Source: Streptomyces sp. DH37
GTDB lineage: Bacteria > Actinomycetota > Actinomycetes > Streptomycetales > Streptomycetaceae
Length of the DNA: 64,000 nt
Assembly (NCBI RefSeq): GCF_029813835.1
Contig: NZ_JARVKV010000014.1
Location: forward strand, 40,751 to 104,750
Reading direction: 5' to 3'
The notes beneath the pieces are model-generated. The model saw only the letters and a list, made by a program, of their open reading frames with translations, was not told where the DNA came from and searched no databases. Position 1 is the stretch's first letter. Each line of letters opens with the position of its first letter. Of this stretch, positions 40,860 to 48,662 are shown piece after piece. The position numbers and the translations under genes were made by a program.

Positions 40860-42060
40860 GATTTGTAACACCATCGGCCGACCTACTGCGATGCCGGCCT
40901 TCTGTTTCCGCGCCGACCCCCGACGGGGGGCGGGGCGTGCGGGGATCGCGGGTGCGTGACCGTGGGACCACCTTCCGTTCCGGGGCCTGCGGTACCCGGG
41001 CGGACCGTTCTCGCCCGGGCGATCCTGATGGTGTCCGCCTCCTTCTCTCTTCCTTCCGGTGAACCTCTTGCCGCTGCGGATCCTGCGTACTGCCGGCGGT
41101 CCTCATACGGGGCCACCGGTCCCGGCGGTCAGCGAAGGGGCCTAGAAGCGCCAGTCCGGCCCCACCACTCCACCGCCGTGTCGCAACCTCTGTTCCGCAT
41201 GCGGGCAGTTCGTGTCTGCCACGCCTCATCGACTTCTTGGGTACAGCAGACACCCTAGCCCCGCTGCGAAGGCATGTCTACAGCAGCCACTACAGATTTC
41301 AGCTCGTGCGGGTGAAAGGTTCTCCACCGGTACCCATCTGCCACCGCCGCTCGGCTTCGACCGGGCCATGGCGCGCTGGGGACACGGCCGCCCCGACTGG
41401 CGGCCATCGCGACGACGCCGCTTCGCCGAGTGCGCCCTGGCCGCCGCCCGTCCTGGAATCGGGCCGGGGTGAGACGTCCCGGCCGCTCTGTGGCCCTGCG
41501 GACCGCACGCTCAGGACCCGTCCGCGTGCACCTGACCGCTCACATCGAGGAGGAATCGCGCCGGTCGGCAGGCTGCGGCCCCTAGCGCTCCTTGCCCAGC
41601 CGTGCATCGTGCTCACGCAGGCGGCGTACCTGGTCGGCCGATGGCGGGCGCCCGCCGCCTCCCGGCCGGACCGCCCGAGGGCATGTGGTGATCGCGGAGC
41701 GGCATCGCACCGGTTCCCGGCCTCGCCCGGCACGGGTGCCGACGAGTCCTCGCAGCCGCCCCGGCACGTCCCCTCCCGTGGCGGCGGCGCGCCGTGTGCC
41801 GCAGTCGGGGCACCGAGGGCCGACGTGCTCAAGACGGTTCGTCACCGAGTGACGGCTCCCGCCCCGGCCGGAGGAGCACGTCCCACCGGCATCCGCCGCC
41901 TCCTTTCCGGTGTGCGCGGGTCGGGGCGGGGCGGGGTCAACCGCGGCAAAGGCATGGGCGCGCGGTCGGTCGCCGACTAAAGTCACCCCATCACTGCTGG
42001 TTACGGGGCCAGGACTCGGTGCACGCACGCCGGGTCGCTGGTGGGGAGGACCTGTAGAGC
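40860..42060. other. Gene-poor stretch upstream of the Mrr-TerD gene
   Basis: Several long open frames exist in this 1.2 kb, but all are Arg/Pro/Ala-rich and none shows a domain. One minus-strand frame contains VGPRCPDCGTRRAAATGG and ends REHDARLGKER near 41582, possibly the relic of a zinc-ribbon protein. No tRNA, terminator or mobile element ends were seen. Confidence 0.3.
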
Positions 42061-45000
42061 ATGAACCGTCGCTCCAATGGGTTGGTCGGTGTCTGGGCCG
42101 AAGCACAGCGCCAACAGCAACGTCAGCACGAGGCGCAAGCCAGGTACCAGCGGGAGCGGGAAAGGCAGCAACGCGCCTACCAGCGAGAACTCGCACGCAG
42201 TTACCGCGAGCAGAAAGCGGCGTACCGGGAGCAGCGCGAGGCGGAGGCACGGCGGCGCACGGCGGAACTCGACGCACGGGTCGAGTCGTTGCAGGGTCTG
42301 CTGGCAGCAGGGTGCCGGGCTCCGGCGTTCAGGGCAGAGGCACTGACCCGGCCCGAGCAGATCGAGGCGTTCTCCCCGGGACAGCTCGCGCATCCCATCC
42401 GCATGCCGGACCCGGACCAGTACCAGGCGCAGGGTGGTTGGACCGCCGCACGGCGGGCCCAGGCACAGGCGGAAGCCCGATCCAGGTTCGAACGCGACTG
42501 GCAGGCCGCACAGGCCGCGGAAGCACGGCGTCAGCACCAGTTGGCCGCCTACCGGCTGCAGTACCAGCAGTGGGCCGAGGCCCGGCTGAGCGAGATCCGC
42601 CGGCACAACGCCGGCATCGCGGAGATGAAGGCCGGGCTTCGCAACGGGGACCCCGAGGCCGCGGTGGAGTACTTCTCCGCCGCCCTCTACGCCTCGACCG
42701 GATGGCCGGAGGACCTGCCCCGCCAGGTGTCCGCCGCGTACGACGCCGACGCGCGCCAGTTGGTGCTGAACTGGGAGCTGCCCGGGTACGACGTCGTCCC
42801 GAAGGCGAAGTCGGTGCGCTACATGGTCAACGCCGACCAGGAGAAGGAGTCGCCCCGGCCGGTCACGCAGCGCCGCGCCCTGTACCGGGACGTACTCGCG
42901 CAGTGCCTTCTGCTGGTCCTCCGCGACCTCTTCGCGGCCGATGAGTTCGGTGCGCTGGAATCGGTCGCGTTGAACGGGTTCGTGGACGATCACGATCCGA
43001 CGACCGGCAGACGGGCGCCCATGTTCCTCGGCACCGTCATGGCTTCGCGTTCGGCTTTCGCCGCGCTGCACCTGGAACAGGTGAACGCCGTCACCTGTCT
43101 GGTGGACGGACTCCGGGGCCGGCTCTCGTCGCGCCCCGACCAGTACGCGCCCGTACGGCCCGGACGGCTGCCCGAAGACGTCGGCAACGGTGTCGTCACC
43201 CATGGAGGCGACGAGGAGCCGGACCTGTACGAGATGGATCCCATCGCCTTCGAAGCGCTGGTCGCCGACCTGTTCCGGGCCATGGGCATGCAGGCCGTGA
43301 CCACCCGGCGTTCGAACGACGGCGGCGTGGACGTCGACGCGCTGGACCCGGCCCCGATTCGGGGCGGCAGGATCGTCGTGCAGGTCAAGCGTTACCGCAG
43401 CACCGTGCCTCCGACAGCCGTGCGCGATCTGTACGGCACCGTCCAGGACGCCGGGGCCAACAAGGGTGTGCTGGTCACGACATCCGGATTCGGTCCCGGC
43501 TCGCACACCTTCGCCAACGGCAAGCCCCTGGAACTGGTGGCGGGCCCCGAACTGGTCGACCTGCTGCACCGCCACGGACTGCGCGGGCGGCTGGGCGGCG
43601 GCGAACACCCCGTGCCCGCCCAGCGGACGGCGCCGGACGGTGAGACCGGCACGGAGGACCACAACGTGTTGGGCATGTACTGGTCGGGCAGCGTCGCCTT
43701 GGACGTGTGCGCGCTCGTCTGTCATGGCGGCCGGGTTCTGGGCGACGACCACTTCGTCTTCTTCAACAACCCCCGGACACCCGATGGCACGGTCCGCGCA
43801 CTCGTCCCCGTCGCGCCGGACAGGGCCGCCATACAGGTCCGCTTCGACGCCCTGCCGGCGCGAGCCGACCGCCTCGTCGTCATCGCCGCGGTCGATCCCG
43901 TCGCCAACCCCACGGCCGACCTGTCCGGGTTCGCCGACGCCGGCATTCGGCTGCTGGACTCCAGCGGGTCCCTGCTCGACCAGTTGGAGGTCTCCGGCGG
44001 CCGCGCCGGTGAAACCGCCCTCGTACTGGGATCCTTCCGCCGCCGCGCGAACGGCGACTGGGAGTTCGTCACGGGAGGCAGGGGGTACCGGGGCGGCTTG
44101 GAGGAACTGGTCCGGGAGTACGGCATCGACGTGGATCGACGTGGATCGGCGCCCCGGCCGGCACGAGGACTCGGGGCGGTGCCGGGCACCGGCCGACGGG
44201 CGCGGGGTCAGGAGCGCGGCTCGGCGTACCAGCGCCAGCCGACCGGACGGGGGCGGCCGGGCAGGTCGGCGCGGCCGGTGCACCAGAGCAGGGCGGGCCA
44301 GGGGCCGACGTCGGCGGGCGCGTCCGGGAAGAGGCGGGCGAGGGCACGCGCGCACGGTCCGGCCGGCGGCTCCCAGGGAAGCCCGAGCCCCCCGGCCACG
44401 TCGTGGGTGTGCGCCAGGGTCTCCACGACCCCCATGGCGGCGAACCCCTCCGGGTCCGACACCCCGTGGACGTGGTGGGCGCGGACGTGCGGGGACGCCG
44501 TGCGCACCATGGCGGCCAGCAGCGCGCCGCTCGCCTCCAGCACCTGGAGCAGCCCGCCCGGGCCCGCCGCGCGGTCGGCGTGGACGGCGTTCGCAGGCCC
44601 GCCGGGCCTGCGGCTCTCCCACACGAAGGGGACGTCGCCCGTCAACGGCGGCTCGCGCGGGCCCAGTTGGACGGCGTACGCGAAGAGGTCGTCGGCGAGG
44701 TGCTCGACGGTCTCCCAGCAGTTCCACTCCAGGGACCCGGCCCCGCGGTCCCAGCCGTCCGCGGGCGCGGGGCGGAGGGCGTCCACGGCCAGGCGCACGA
44801 CGAGGTCGAGGTCGTCGGCGGTGACGGGGGACGGGGAGGGTTCGGCGCGCGGCGGCATGGCGGGCACCGTACAGCGGCCGGCGGGGGCGGCTCCAGCGGT
44901 CAGCGGCCCGCCCCGGGACCGGCCGCGGCGCCGACGATGCCGAGCAGGTCGTGCAGCGAGTCGATGTGCCAGTCGGCGGGGGCGGCCTCGGGGGTGCCGG

Positions 45001-45078
45001 CCCACAGGTGGCCCCAGGGCCCGCGGCGCAGGTGGGCGACGCGCAGGCCGTACGCCTTCGCCGGCGCCACGTCGTTGA
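42061..45078 (+). CDS. Coiled-coil / Mrr restriction endonuclease / TerD fusion protein with run-on C-terminus
   Basis: The frame encodes 1005 residues, of which about 700 look genuine. Residues 13-80 and 130-190 are Gln/Glu/Arg coiled coil. Residues 393-510 are a Mrr-type nuclease: DPIAFEALVADLFRAMG, Asp424 in GGVDVDAL and Gln441-x-Lys443 in RIVVQVKRY. Residues 535-695 are a TerD calcium-binding domain: DDHFVFFNNPRTPDG and RGYRGGLEELVREYGIDV. TerD proteins normally end there, but no stop follows and the frame runs across the whole minus-strand gene 44208-44858. A 10-bp duplication marks the boundary (44128-44147). It is probably a DNA-targeting stress or defence protein. Confidence 0.72.
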   Translation: MNRRSNGLVGVWAEAQRQQQRQHEAQARYQRERERQQRAYQRELARSYREQKAAYREQREAEARRRTAELDARVESLQGLLAAGCRAPAFRAEALTRPEQIEAFSPGQLAHPIRMPDPDQYQAQGGWTAARRAQAQAEARSRFERDWQAAQAAEARRQHQLAAYRLQYQQWAEARLSEIRRHNAGIAEMKAGLRNGDPEAAVEYFSAALYASTGWPEDLPRQVSAAYDADARQLVLNWELPGYDVVPKAKSVRYMVNADQEKESPRPVTQRRALYRDVLAQCLLLVLRDLFAADEFGALESVALNGFVDDHDPTTGRRAPMFLGTVMASRSAFAALHLEQVNAVTCLVDGLRGRLSSRPDQYAPVRPGRLPEDVGNGVVTHGGDEEPDLYEMDPIAFEALVADLFRAMGMQAVTTRRSNDGGVDVDALDPAPIRGGRIVVQVKRYRSTVPPTAVRDLYGTVQDAGANKGVLVTTSGFGPGSHTFANGKPLELVAGPELVDLLHRHGLRGRLGGGEHPVPAQRTAPDGETGTEDHNVLGMYWSGSVALDVCALVCHGGRVLGDDHFVFFNNPRTPDGTVRALVPVAPDRAAIQVRFDALPARADRLVVIAAVDPVANPTADLSGFADAGIRLLDSSGSLLDQLEVSGGRAGETALVLGSFRRRANGDWEFVTGGRGYRGGLEELVREYGIDVDRRGSAPRPARGLGAVPGTGRRARGQERGSAYQRQPTGRGRPGRSARPVHQSRAGQGPTSAGASGKRRARARAHGPAGGSQGSPSPPATSWVCARVSTTPMAANPSGSDTPWTWWARTCGDAVRTMAASSAPLASSTWSSPPGPAARSAWTAFAGPPGLRLSHTKGTSPVNGGSRGPSWTAYAKRSSARCSTVSQQFHSRDPAPRSQPSAGAGRRASTARRTTRSRSSAVTGDGEGSARGGMAGTVQRPAGAAPAVSGPPRDRPRRRRCRAGRAASRCASRRGRPRGCRPTGGPRARGAGGRRAGRTPSPAPRR
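44128..44147 (+). repeat. 10-bp tandem duplication at the end of the TerD domain
   Basis: GACGTGGATC occurs twice in succession. It shifts the reading frame by one base exactly where TerD proteins end, so it may have removed the native stop. Confidence 0.75.
44208..44858 (-). CDS. DinB-like / mycothiol-dependent maleylpyruvate isomerase-type protein
   Basis: The 216-aa helical-bundle protein has NCWETVEHLADDLFAYAVQL, VRAHHVHGVSDPEGFAAMGV and VVETLAHTHDVAGGLGLPWE, the pattern of the four-helix DinB/MDMPI superfamily, whose His residues bind a metal and whose members use mycothiol in actinobacteria. The substrate is unknown. TACGGT lies 7 bases before the ATG, so the message may be leaderless. 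It lies entirely within the run-on end of the Mrr-TerD frame on the other strand. Confidence 0.82.
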   Translation of the reverse strand: MPPRAEPSPSPVTADDLDLVVRLAVDALRPAPADGWDRGAGSLEWNCWETVEHLADDLFAYAVQLGPREPPLTGDVPFVWESRRPGGPANAVHADRAAGPGGLLQVLEASGALLAAMVRTASPHVRAHHVHGVSDPEGFAAMGVVETLAHTHDVAGGLGLPWEPPAGPCARALARLFPDAPADVGPWPALLWCTGRADLPGRPRPVGWRWYAEPRS

Positions 45079-45625
45079 CGGGATGGTCGCCGACGTACAC
45101 GGTCTCGTGCGGGGCGGTCCCGGCGAGGTCGACGACGCGGGCGAAGAACTCGGCCGACGGCTTGGCCACGCCCCACTCGTCCGAGGTCGCGACGGCGTCC
45201 GCCGGGAGGTCGAGCGCGCGCAGGAGCCGCCCGGCGCGCGCGGTCTGGTTCCCGGCGACGACGACGCGCGCCCCGGCCCGCCGCAGGGCGGCCAGGGCGG
45301 GGCGCACGTCGGGGTAGAGATCGGTCTCGTCCAGGTGCTCGCCGCGCCCGGCGGCCTCCCGGGCGGCGTACTCGGCGCCGACGTCGATGCCCGGGCGCAG
45401 CAGCCGCAGCGCGTCGGCGTTGTCGCGGCCCTGCGCCACGACGGCGCCGACCAGGGCGGCGAGGGTGTGCCTGGGCACGCCGATCCAGTCGGCCCAGCCC
45501 GCCCAGTACCGGTCGTCGCGGACCAGGGTCTCGCCGATGTCGAGCGCGACGGCGGCGACGGGGGCGGCGGGGGCGACGACGGCGGCATCCTCGGCATCCT
45601 CGGCGGTCTCGGCGGTCTCGGTCAT
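44900..45625 (-). CDS. HAD superfamily hydrolase
   Basis: The 241-aa protein has motif I VALDIGETLV, motif II-like VVVAGNQTARAG, a Lys in GVAKPSAEFF and motif IV YVGDHPVNDVAPAKAYGL. The second Asp of the usual DxD is Gly (DIG), as in some HAD subgroups that are not classical phosphatases. The first 20 residues are ETAEDAED repeats from a 9-bp DNA repeat. Substrate unknown. Confidence 0.85.
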   Translation of the reverse strand: MTETAETAEDAEDAAVVAPAAPVAAVALDIGETLVRDDRYWAGWADWIGVPRHTLAALVGAVVAQGRDNADALRLLRPGIDVGAEYAAREAAGRGEHLDETDLYPDVRPALAALRRAGARVVVAGNQTARAGRLLRALDLPADAVATSDEWGVAKPSAEFFARVVDLAGTAPHETVYVGDHPVNDVAPAKAYGLRVAHLRRGPWGHLWAGTPEAAPADWHIDSLHDLLGIVGAAAGPGAGR

Positions 45626-45719
45626 CGGGGCCAGCCTACGGCGGACGCCCCCGGCCCGGAGCGGAACGGGCGGAACGGGGCGGGACCGGGCGGAACCGAC
45701 CGGGAACGGCGGACGGGGG

Positions 45720-46415
45720 TCAGCCGTCGGCCATGTCCCGGACCTGTCCGTACACCGTGGCGTCCTCCAGCAGCCCGGAGTGCGACAGGCAGGCGGTCCT
45801 GGTGTTGACCGCGCCCGACAGGGAGACACTGCTGTCGGGGTTGATGACGCTGTCGCAGGGCGACCACCAGGTCGCGTAGCGCGGCGAGCCGGGCGTCTCG
45901 TTGCCGGAGTTGAGGTCGGTGAGGAACCTCGACCCGATGCGCATCTCGGTGCAGGAGGTCTGGAAGCAGGCGTTGGCCGTGTCGGTGCCGTGGTTGGGGC
46001 CGCCGAGGGAGACCCAGGCGTCGATCTTCGCCGCGCCGCCGAGGTTCTTGGCGTAGTGGCGGGAGGAGAGCCCGCCCATCGAGTGGGTGATCACGTCGAC
46101 CCGGCTCGCCCCGGTGGCGGCGAGCAGTCTGTCGACCTCGGCGGCGACCTGCTGGGCGGTGGTGGCGTTGGACTGGCCGGTGTCGTAGCTCCACTGCCTC
46201 AGATGGGTGGAGGGCCAGCCGTCGGCCCGGAAGCGGCCGGCCATGGTGTTCCAGACGGAGCCGCTGCTGCTCCAGCCGTGGACGAAGAGGATCGGGTCGC
46301 TGCCGGGACCGTAGGCGGTGGGGGACGCCGCGGTCGCTGCGGCCGGGGACGGAGCCTGGAGGGCGAGGGCCAGGGCGGACAGCGCGGTTGCCGCGACGGC
46401 CAGGGGCTTCTTCAC
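45720..46415 (-). CDS. Secreted lipase/esterase (alpha/beta hydrolase)
   Basis: The 231-aa protein has a signal peptide (LAVAATALSALALALQAPSP, cleavage near AAA), the oxyanion segment ILFVHGWSSSGSVWNTM, the nucleophile elbow VITHSMGGLSSRHY and a likely catalytic His in CLSHSGLLED. Four Cys are spaced as in Streptomyces secreted lipases. It acts on lipids or esters outside the cell. Confidence 0.9.
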   Translation of the reverse strand: MKKPLAVAATALSALALALQAPSPAAATAASPTAYGPGSDPILFVHGWSSSGSVWNTMAGRFRADGWPSTHLRQWSYDTGQSNATTAQQVAAEVDRLLAATGASRVDVITHSMGGLSSRHYAKNLGGAAKIDAWVSLGGPNHGTDTANACFQTSCTEMRIGSRFLTDLNSGNETPGSPRYATWWSPCDSVINPDSSVSLSGAVNTRTACLSHSGLLEDATVYGQVRDMADG

Positions 46416-46698
46416 TGCACGACCTCACGGGGACGCGGGGGGACGGAAGGGGTGAGCGGTGACGCCGTGGGGGGGTGGCCGAAGGTTACCGACCGGTCGG
46501 CAGGCCGGGTCAAGACGCGTGCACGCACCGTTCGCCGCGTGCACGCCCCCTTCCGCGGCCCGCCTCGCCCCCGGCGGCGCCCTGCCCCCCCGAACGCCCC
46601 CGGATGCCCCGGACGCCCCGACGAACGGGTGAGCCGTGGTTAGCGGGCGGTGAGCGGAGGTACTCGGAGTGCTGACCCATGAGGGGAGCGCAACGACG
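46416..46698. other. Divergent intergenic region
   Basis: It separates the lipase gene from the holin-like gene. I see no third gene; GAGGGGAGCG at 46681-46690 is the ribosome site of the holin-like gene. Confidence 0.3.
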
Positions 46699-47121
46699 AT
46701 GAGCACGATGCAGCGGATGGACGGACACAAGCACGGGGCCGAGCACTCCGTCGGCGAACTGGTGGCACGGGCCACCGCGCAGATGTCGCAGCTCATGAAG
46801 GAGGAGCTGCAACTCGCCAAGATGGAGATGGCCGAGAAGGGCAAGCGGGCCGGGATGGGCGGCGGCATGCTCGGCGGCGCCGGGGTGGTCGCGCTCTACG
46901 CGGTGGGCGCCGGCGTGACGGCCGCGATCGCCGGTCTGGCCGTGGTGTGGCCGGTGTGGCTGTCCGCCCTGGTGATCATGGCGGTGCTGTTCGTCGTCGC
47001 CGGTGTGCTGGCGGTGCTGGGCCGGCAGCAGATGCGCAGGGCGACGCCGGCGAAGCCCGAGCGGGCGCTGCGGGGCGTGCACGACGACCTGGACGAGATC
47101 AGGGGAAGGGTACGGCGATGA
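46699..47121 (+). CDS. Phage-holin-family (actinobacterial Phage_holin_3_6-like) membrane protein
   Basis: The 140-aa protein has an amphipathic N-terminal helix (SVGELVARATAQMSQLMKEE, then LQLAKMEMAEKGKRAG) and two hydrophobic helices (GAGVVALYAVGAGVTAAIAG and VWPVWLSALVIMAVLFVVAG). This family is chromosomal in actinomycetes and not tied to prophages; it may organise the membrane. Its stop overlaps the next start as ATGA. Confidence 0.85.
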   Translation: MSTMQRMDGHKHGAEHSVGELVARATAQMSQLMKEELQLAKMEMAEKGKRAGMGGGMLGGAGVVALYAVGAGVTAAIAGLAVVWPVWLSALVIMAVLFVVAGVLAVLGRQQMRRATPAKPERALRGVHDDLDEIRGRVRR

Positions 47122-47483
47122 GCGTTTCGAGGGACACCAGGGAGGCGGAGGTCCCGAGCACTCCGGGCATCCCCACCGACCCCGAGACCCCGGCGGAGCT
47201 CCGCGAGCGGATCGAGCGCACGCGCCAGGAGCTGGGCGACACCATCGAGGAGCTGGCGGCCAGGGCCGACGTCAAGGCCCTCGCGCAGCGCAAGGCCTCG
47301 GACGCGGTGCGCGCCGGACGCCGCAACGCGGTGCCGCTGGCCGCCGCGGGCGGGGCCGTCCTCGCCGCCGTCGTGGCGGTCCTGGTGCTGCGCGGACGGC
47401 GGGCGCGGCGGCAGCGGTACCTGCGCCACGACCCCCGGCTGCCGGTCTCAGTCCGCCGTCTTGCCGAGCGTATGGCCGCGTGA
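47118..47483 (+). CDS. DUF3618 membrane protein
   Basis: The 121-aa protein has the DUF3618 signature PAELRERIERTRQELGDTIE with a following helix and one membrane segment (AVPLAAAGGAVLAAVVAVLV). It is coupled to the holin-like gene by a 4-base overlap, a standard pairing in Streptomyces. Its last 36 bases overlap the end of the convergent YihY gene. Confidence 0.88.
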   Translation: MSVSRDTREAEVPSTPGIPTDPETPAELRERIERTRQELGDTIEELAARADVKALAQRKASDAVRAGRRNAVPLAAAGGAVLAAVVAVLVLRGRRARRQRYLRHDPRLPVSVRRLAERMAA

Positions 47484-48497
47484 GGCGTCCGGATCAGGGC
47501 CCGGCTCCGGATCCGCGTCCGGGGCGGCCGGGCCCTGGGTGGTCCGGCCGGCCGCCTCCCGCGTCCGCCGCTCCTTCCTGCGCCGCCTGAGTTCCCGCCG
47601 CAGCGACCGCGGCCACTTGGCGGTGTCGCGCGGCTCCACGTACGGCTCCTCACCCTTCGGCAGGCCGTTCGCGTACGCCCGCCGGCGGGCCAGTTCCGCG
47701 TCCAGTTCCAGGCCGAGCAGGATGGCCAGGTTCGACAGCCACAGCCAGACGAGGAAGACGACGGCCCCGGCGAGGGTGCCGTACGTCTTGTTGTACGAGC
47801 CGAAGTTCGCCGTGTAGACCGCGAAACCCGCCGAGGCCGCCAGCCACAGCAGCACGGCCAGCACACTGCCGGGAGCCATGCGCAGGCCCCTCATCCGGGC
47901 GTTGGGGGCCGACCAGTACAGAATGCTGATCATCGACGCCACCAGCAGCACCAGCACCGGCCACTTGGCGATCGACCACACCAGCAGCGCCTGCTCGCCC
48001 ATGCCGACGGCCGCCCCGATCTGCTCGGCCACCCCGCCCGTGAACACCACGATCACCGCGCTCACCGCGAGCAGCACCATCAGCACCAGCGTCACGCCGA
48101 TGCGCAGCGGCGTGAGCTTCCACACCGGGCGGCCCTCGGGGATGTCGAGGACGCGGTTGGCCGCGCGGATGAACGCCGCGACGTAGCCGGAGGAGGCCCA
48201 GACCGCGCCCAGCAGGCTGACGATCGCCAGGAAGCCGCCGCCGCTGCTGCGCTGGATCTCGCCCACGGTGCCGCTCAGGATCTCGCGGGCCGGGCCGGGG
48301 GCGAGTCCCCGGAGGTTCTCCAGGATGTACTCCGTCGCCGTCTCGCCGACCGTGCCGAGCAGCGAGACGAGCAGCAGCAGGGCCGGGAAGATCGACAGCA
48401 CGCCGTAGTACGTGAGGGTCGCCGCCCGGTCCGGGATCTCGTCGTCGAGGAACTCCTTGACCGTGCCCCGCGCGACGGCCCACCACGTCTTCGCCAT
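47448..48497 (-). CDS. YihY/BrkB family membrane protein
   Basis: The 349-aa protein has WWAVARGTVKEFLDDEIPDRAATLTYYGVL, about six helices, and WASSGYVAAFIRAANRVLDI plus YGTLAGAVVFLVWLWLSNLAILLGLELDAE, the YihY family hallmarks. The C-terminus is basic and disordered. Function is unknown; early reports of an RNase BN role for the E. coli relative were wrong. The 3' end overlaps the convergent DUF3618 gene. Confidence 0.9.
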   Translation of the reverse strand: MAKTWWAVARGTVKEFLDDEIPDRAATLTYYGVLSIFPALLLLVSLLGTVGETATEYILENLRGLAPGPAREILSGTVGEIQRSSGGGFLAIVSLLGAVWASSGYVAAFIRAANRVLDIPEGRPVWKLTPLRIGVTLVLMVLLAVSAVIVVFTGGVAEQIGAAVGMGEQALLVWSIAKWPVLVLLVASMISILYWSAPNARMRGLRMAPGSVLAVLLWLAASAGFAVYTANFGSYNKTYGTLAGAVVFLVWLWLSNLAILLGLELDAELARRRAYANGLPKGEEPYVEPRDTAKWPRSLRRELRRRRKERRTREAAGRTTQGPAAPDADPEPGPDPDASRGHTLGKTAD

Positions 48498-48662
48498 GGC
48501 ATACGGATTACCGGCCCGGGCCCGGCCATGTGCCGTCCGGGGGAACGGCTCCATAACGGTGTCCCCGGCGGGTCCGGGCCCGCCGGACGCGCGCGGGGCG
48601 CGGCGCGGACGGGGAGCCCCCGTCCGCACCGCGCCCCGTGCGCGAGCCCCGCGGCCCGCGCG

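Noticed and set aside
41237..41980. 247-codon frame upstream of the Mrr-TerD gene
   Set aside because: It is low-complexity Arg/Pro/Ala-rich with no domain or ribosome site.
46699..47121. Holin-like gene as sign of a prophage
   Set aside because: No other phage gene is near, and this family is a normal chromosomal component next to DUF3618 in Streptomyces.
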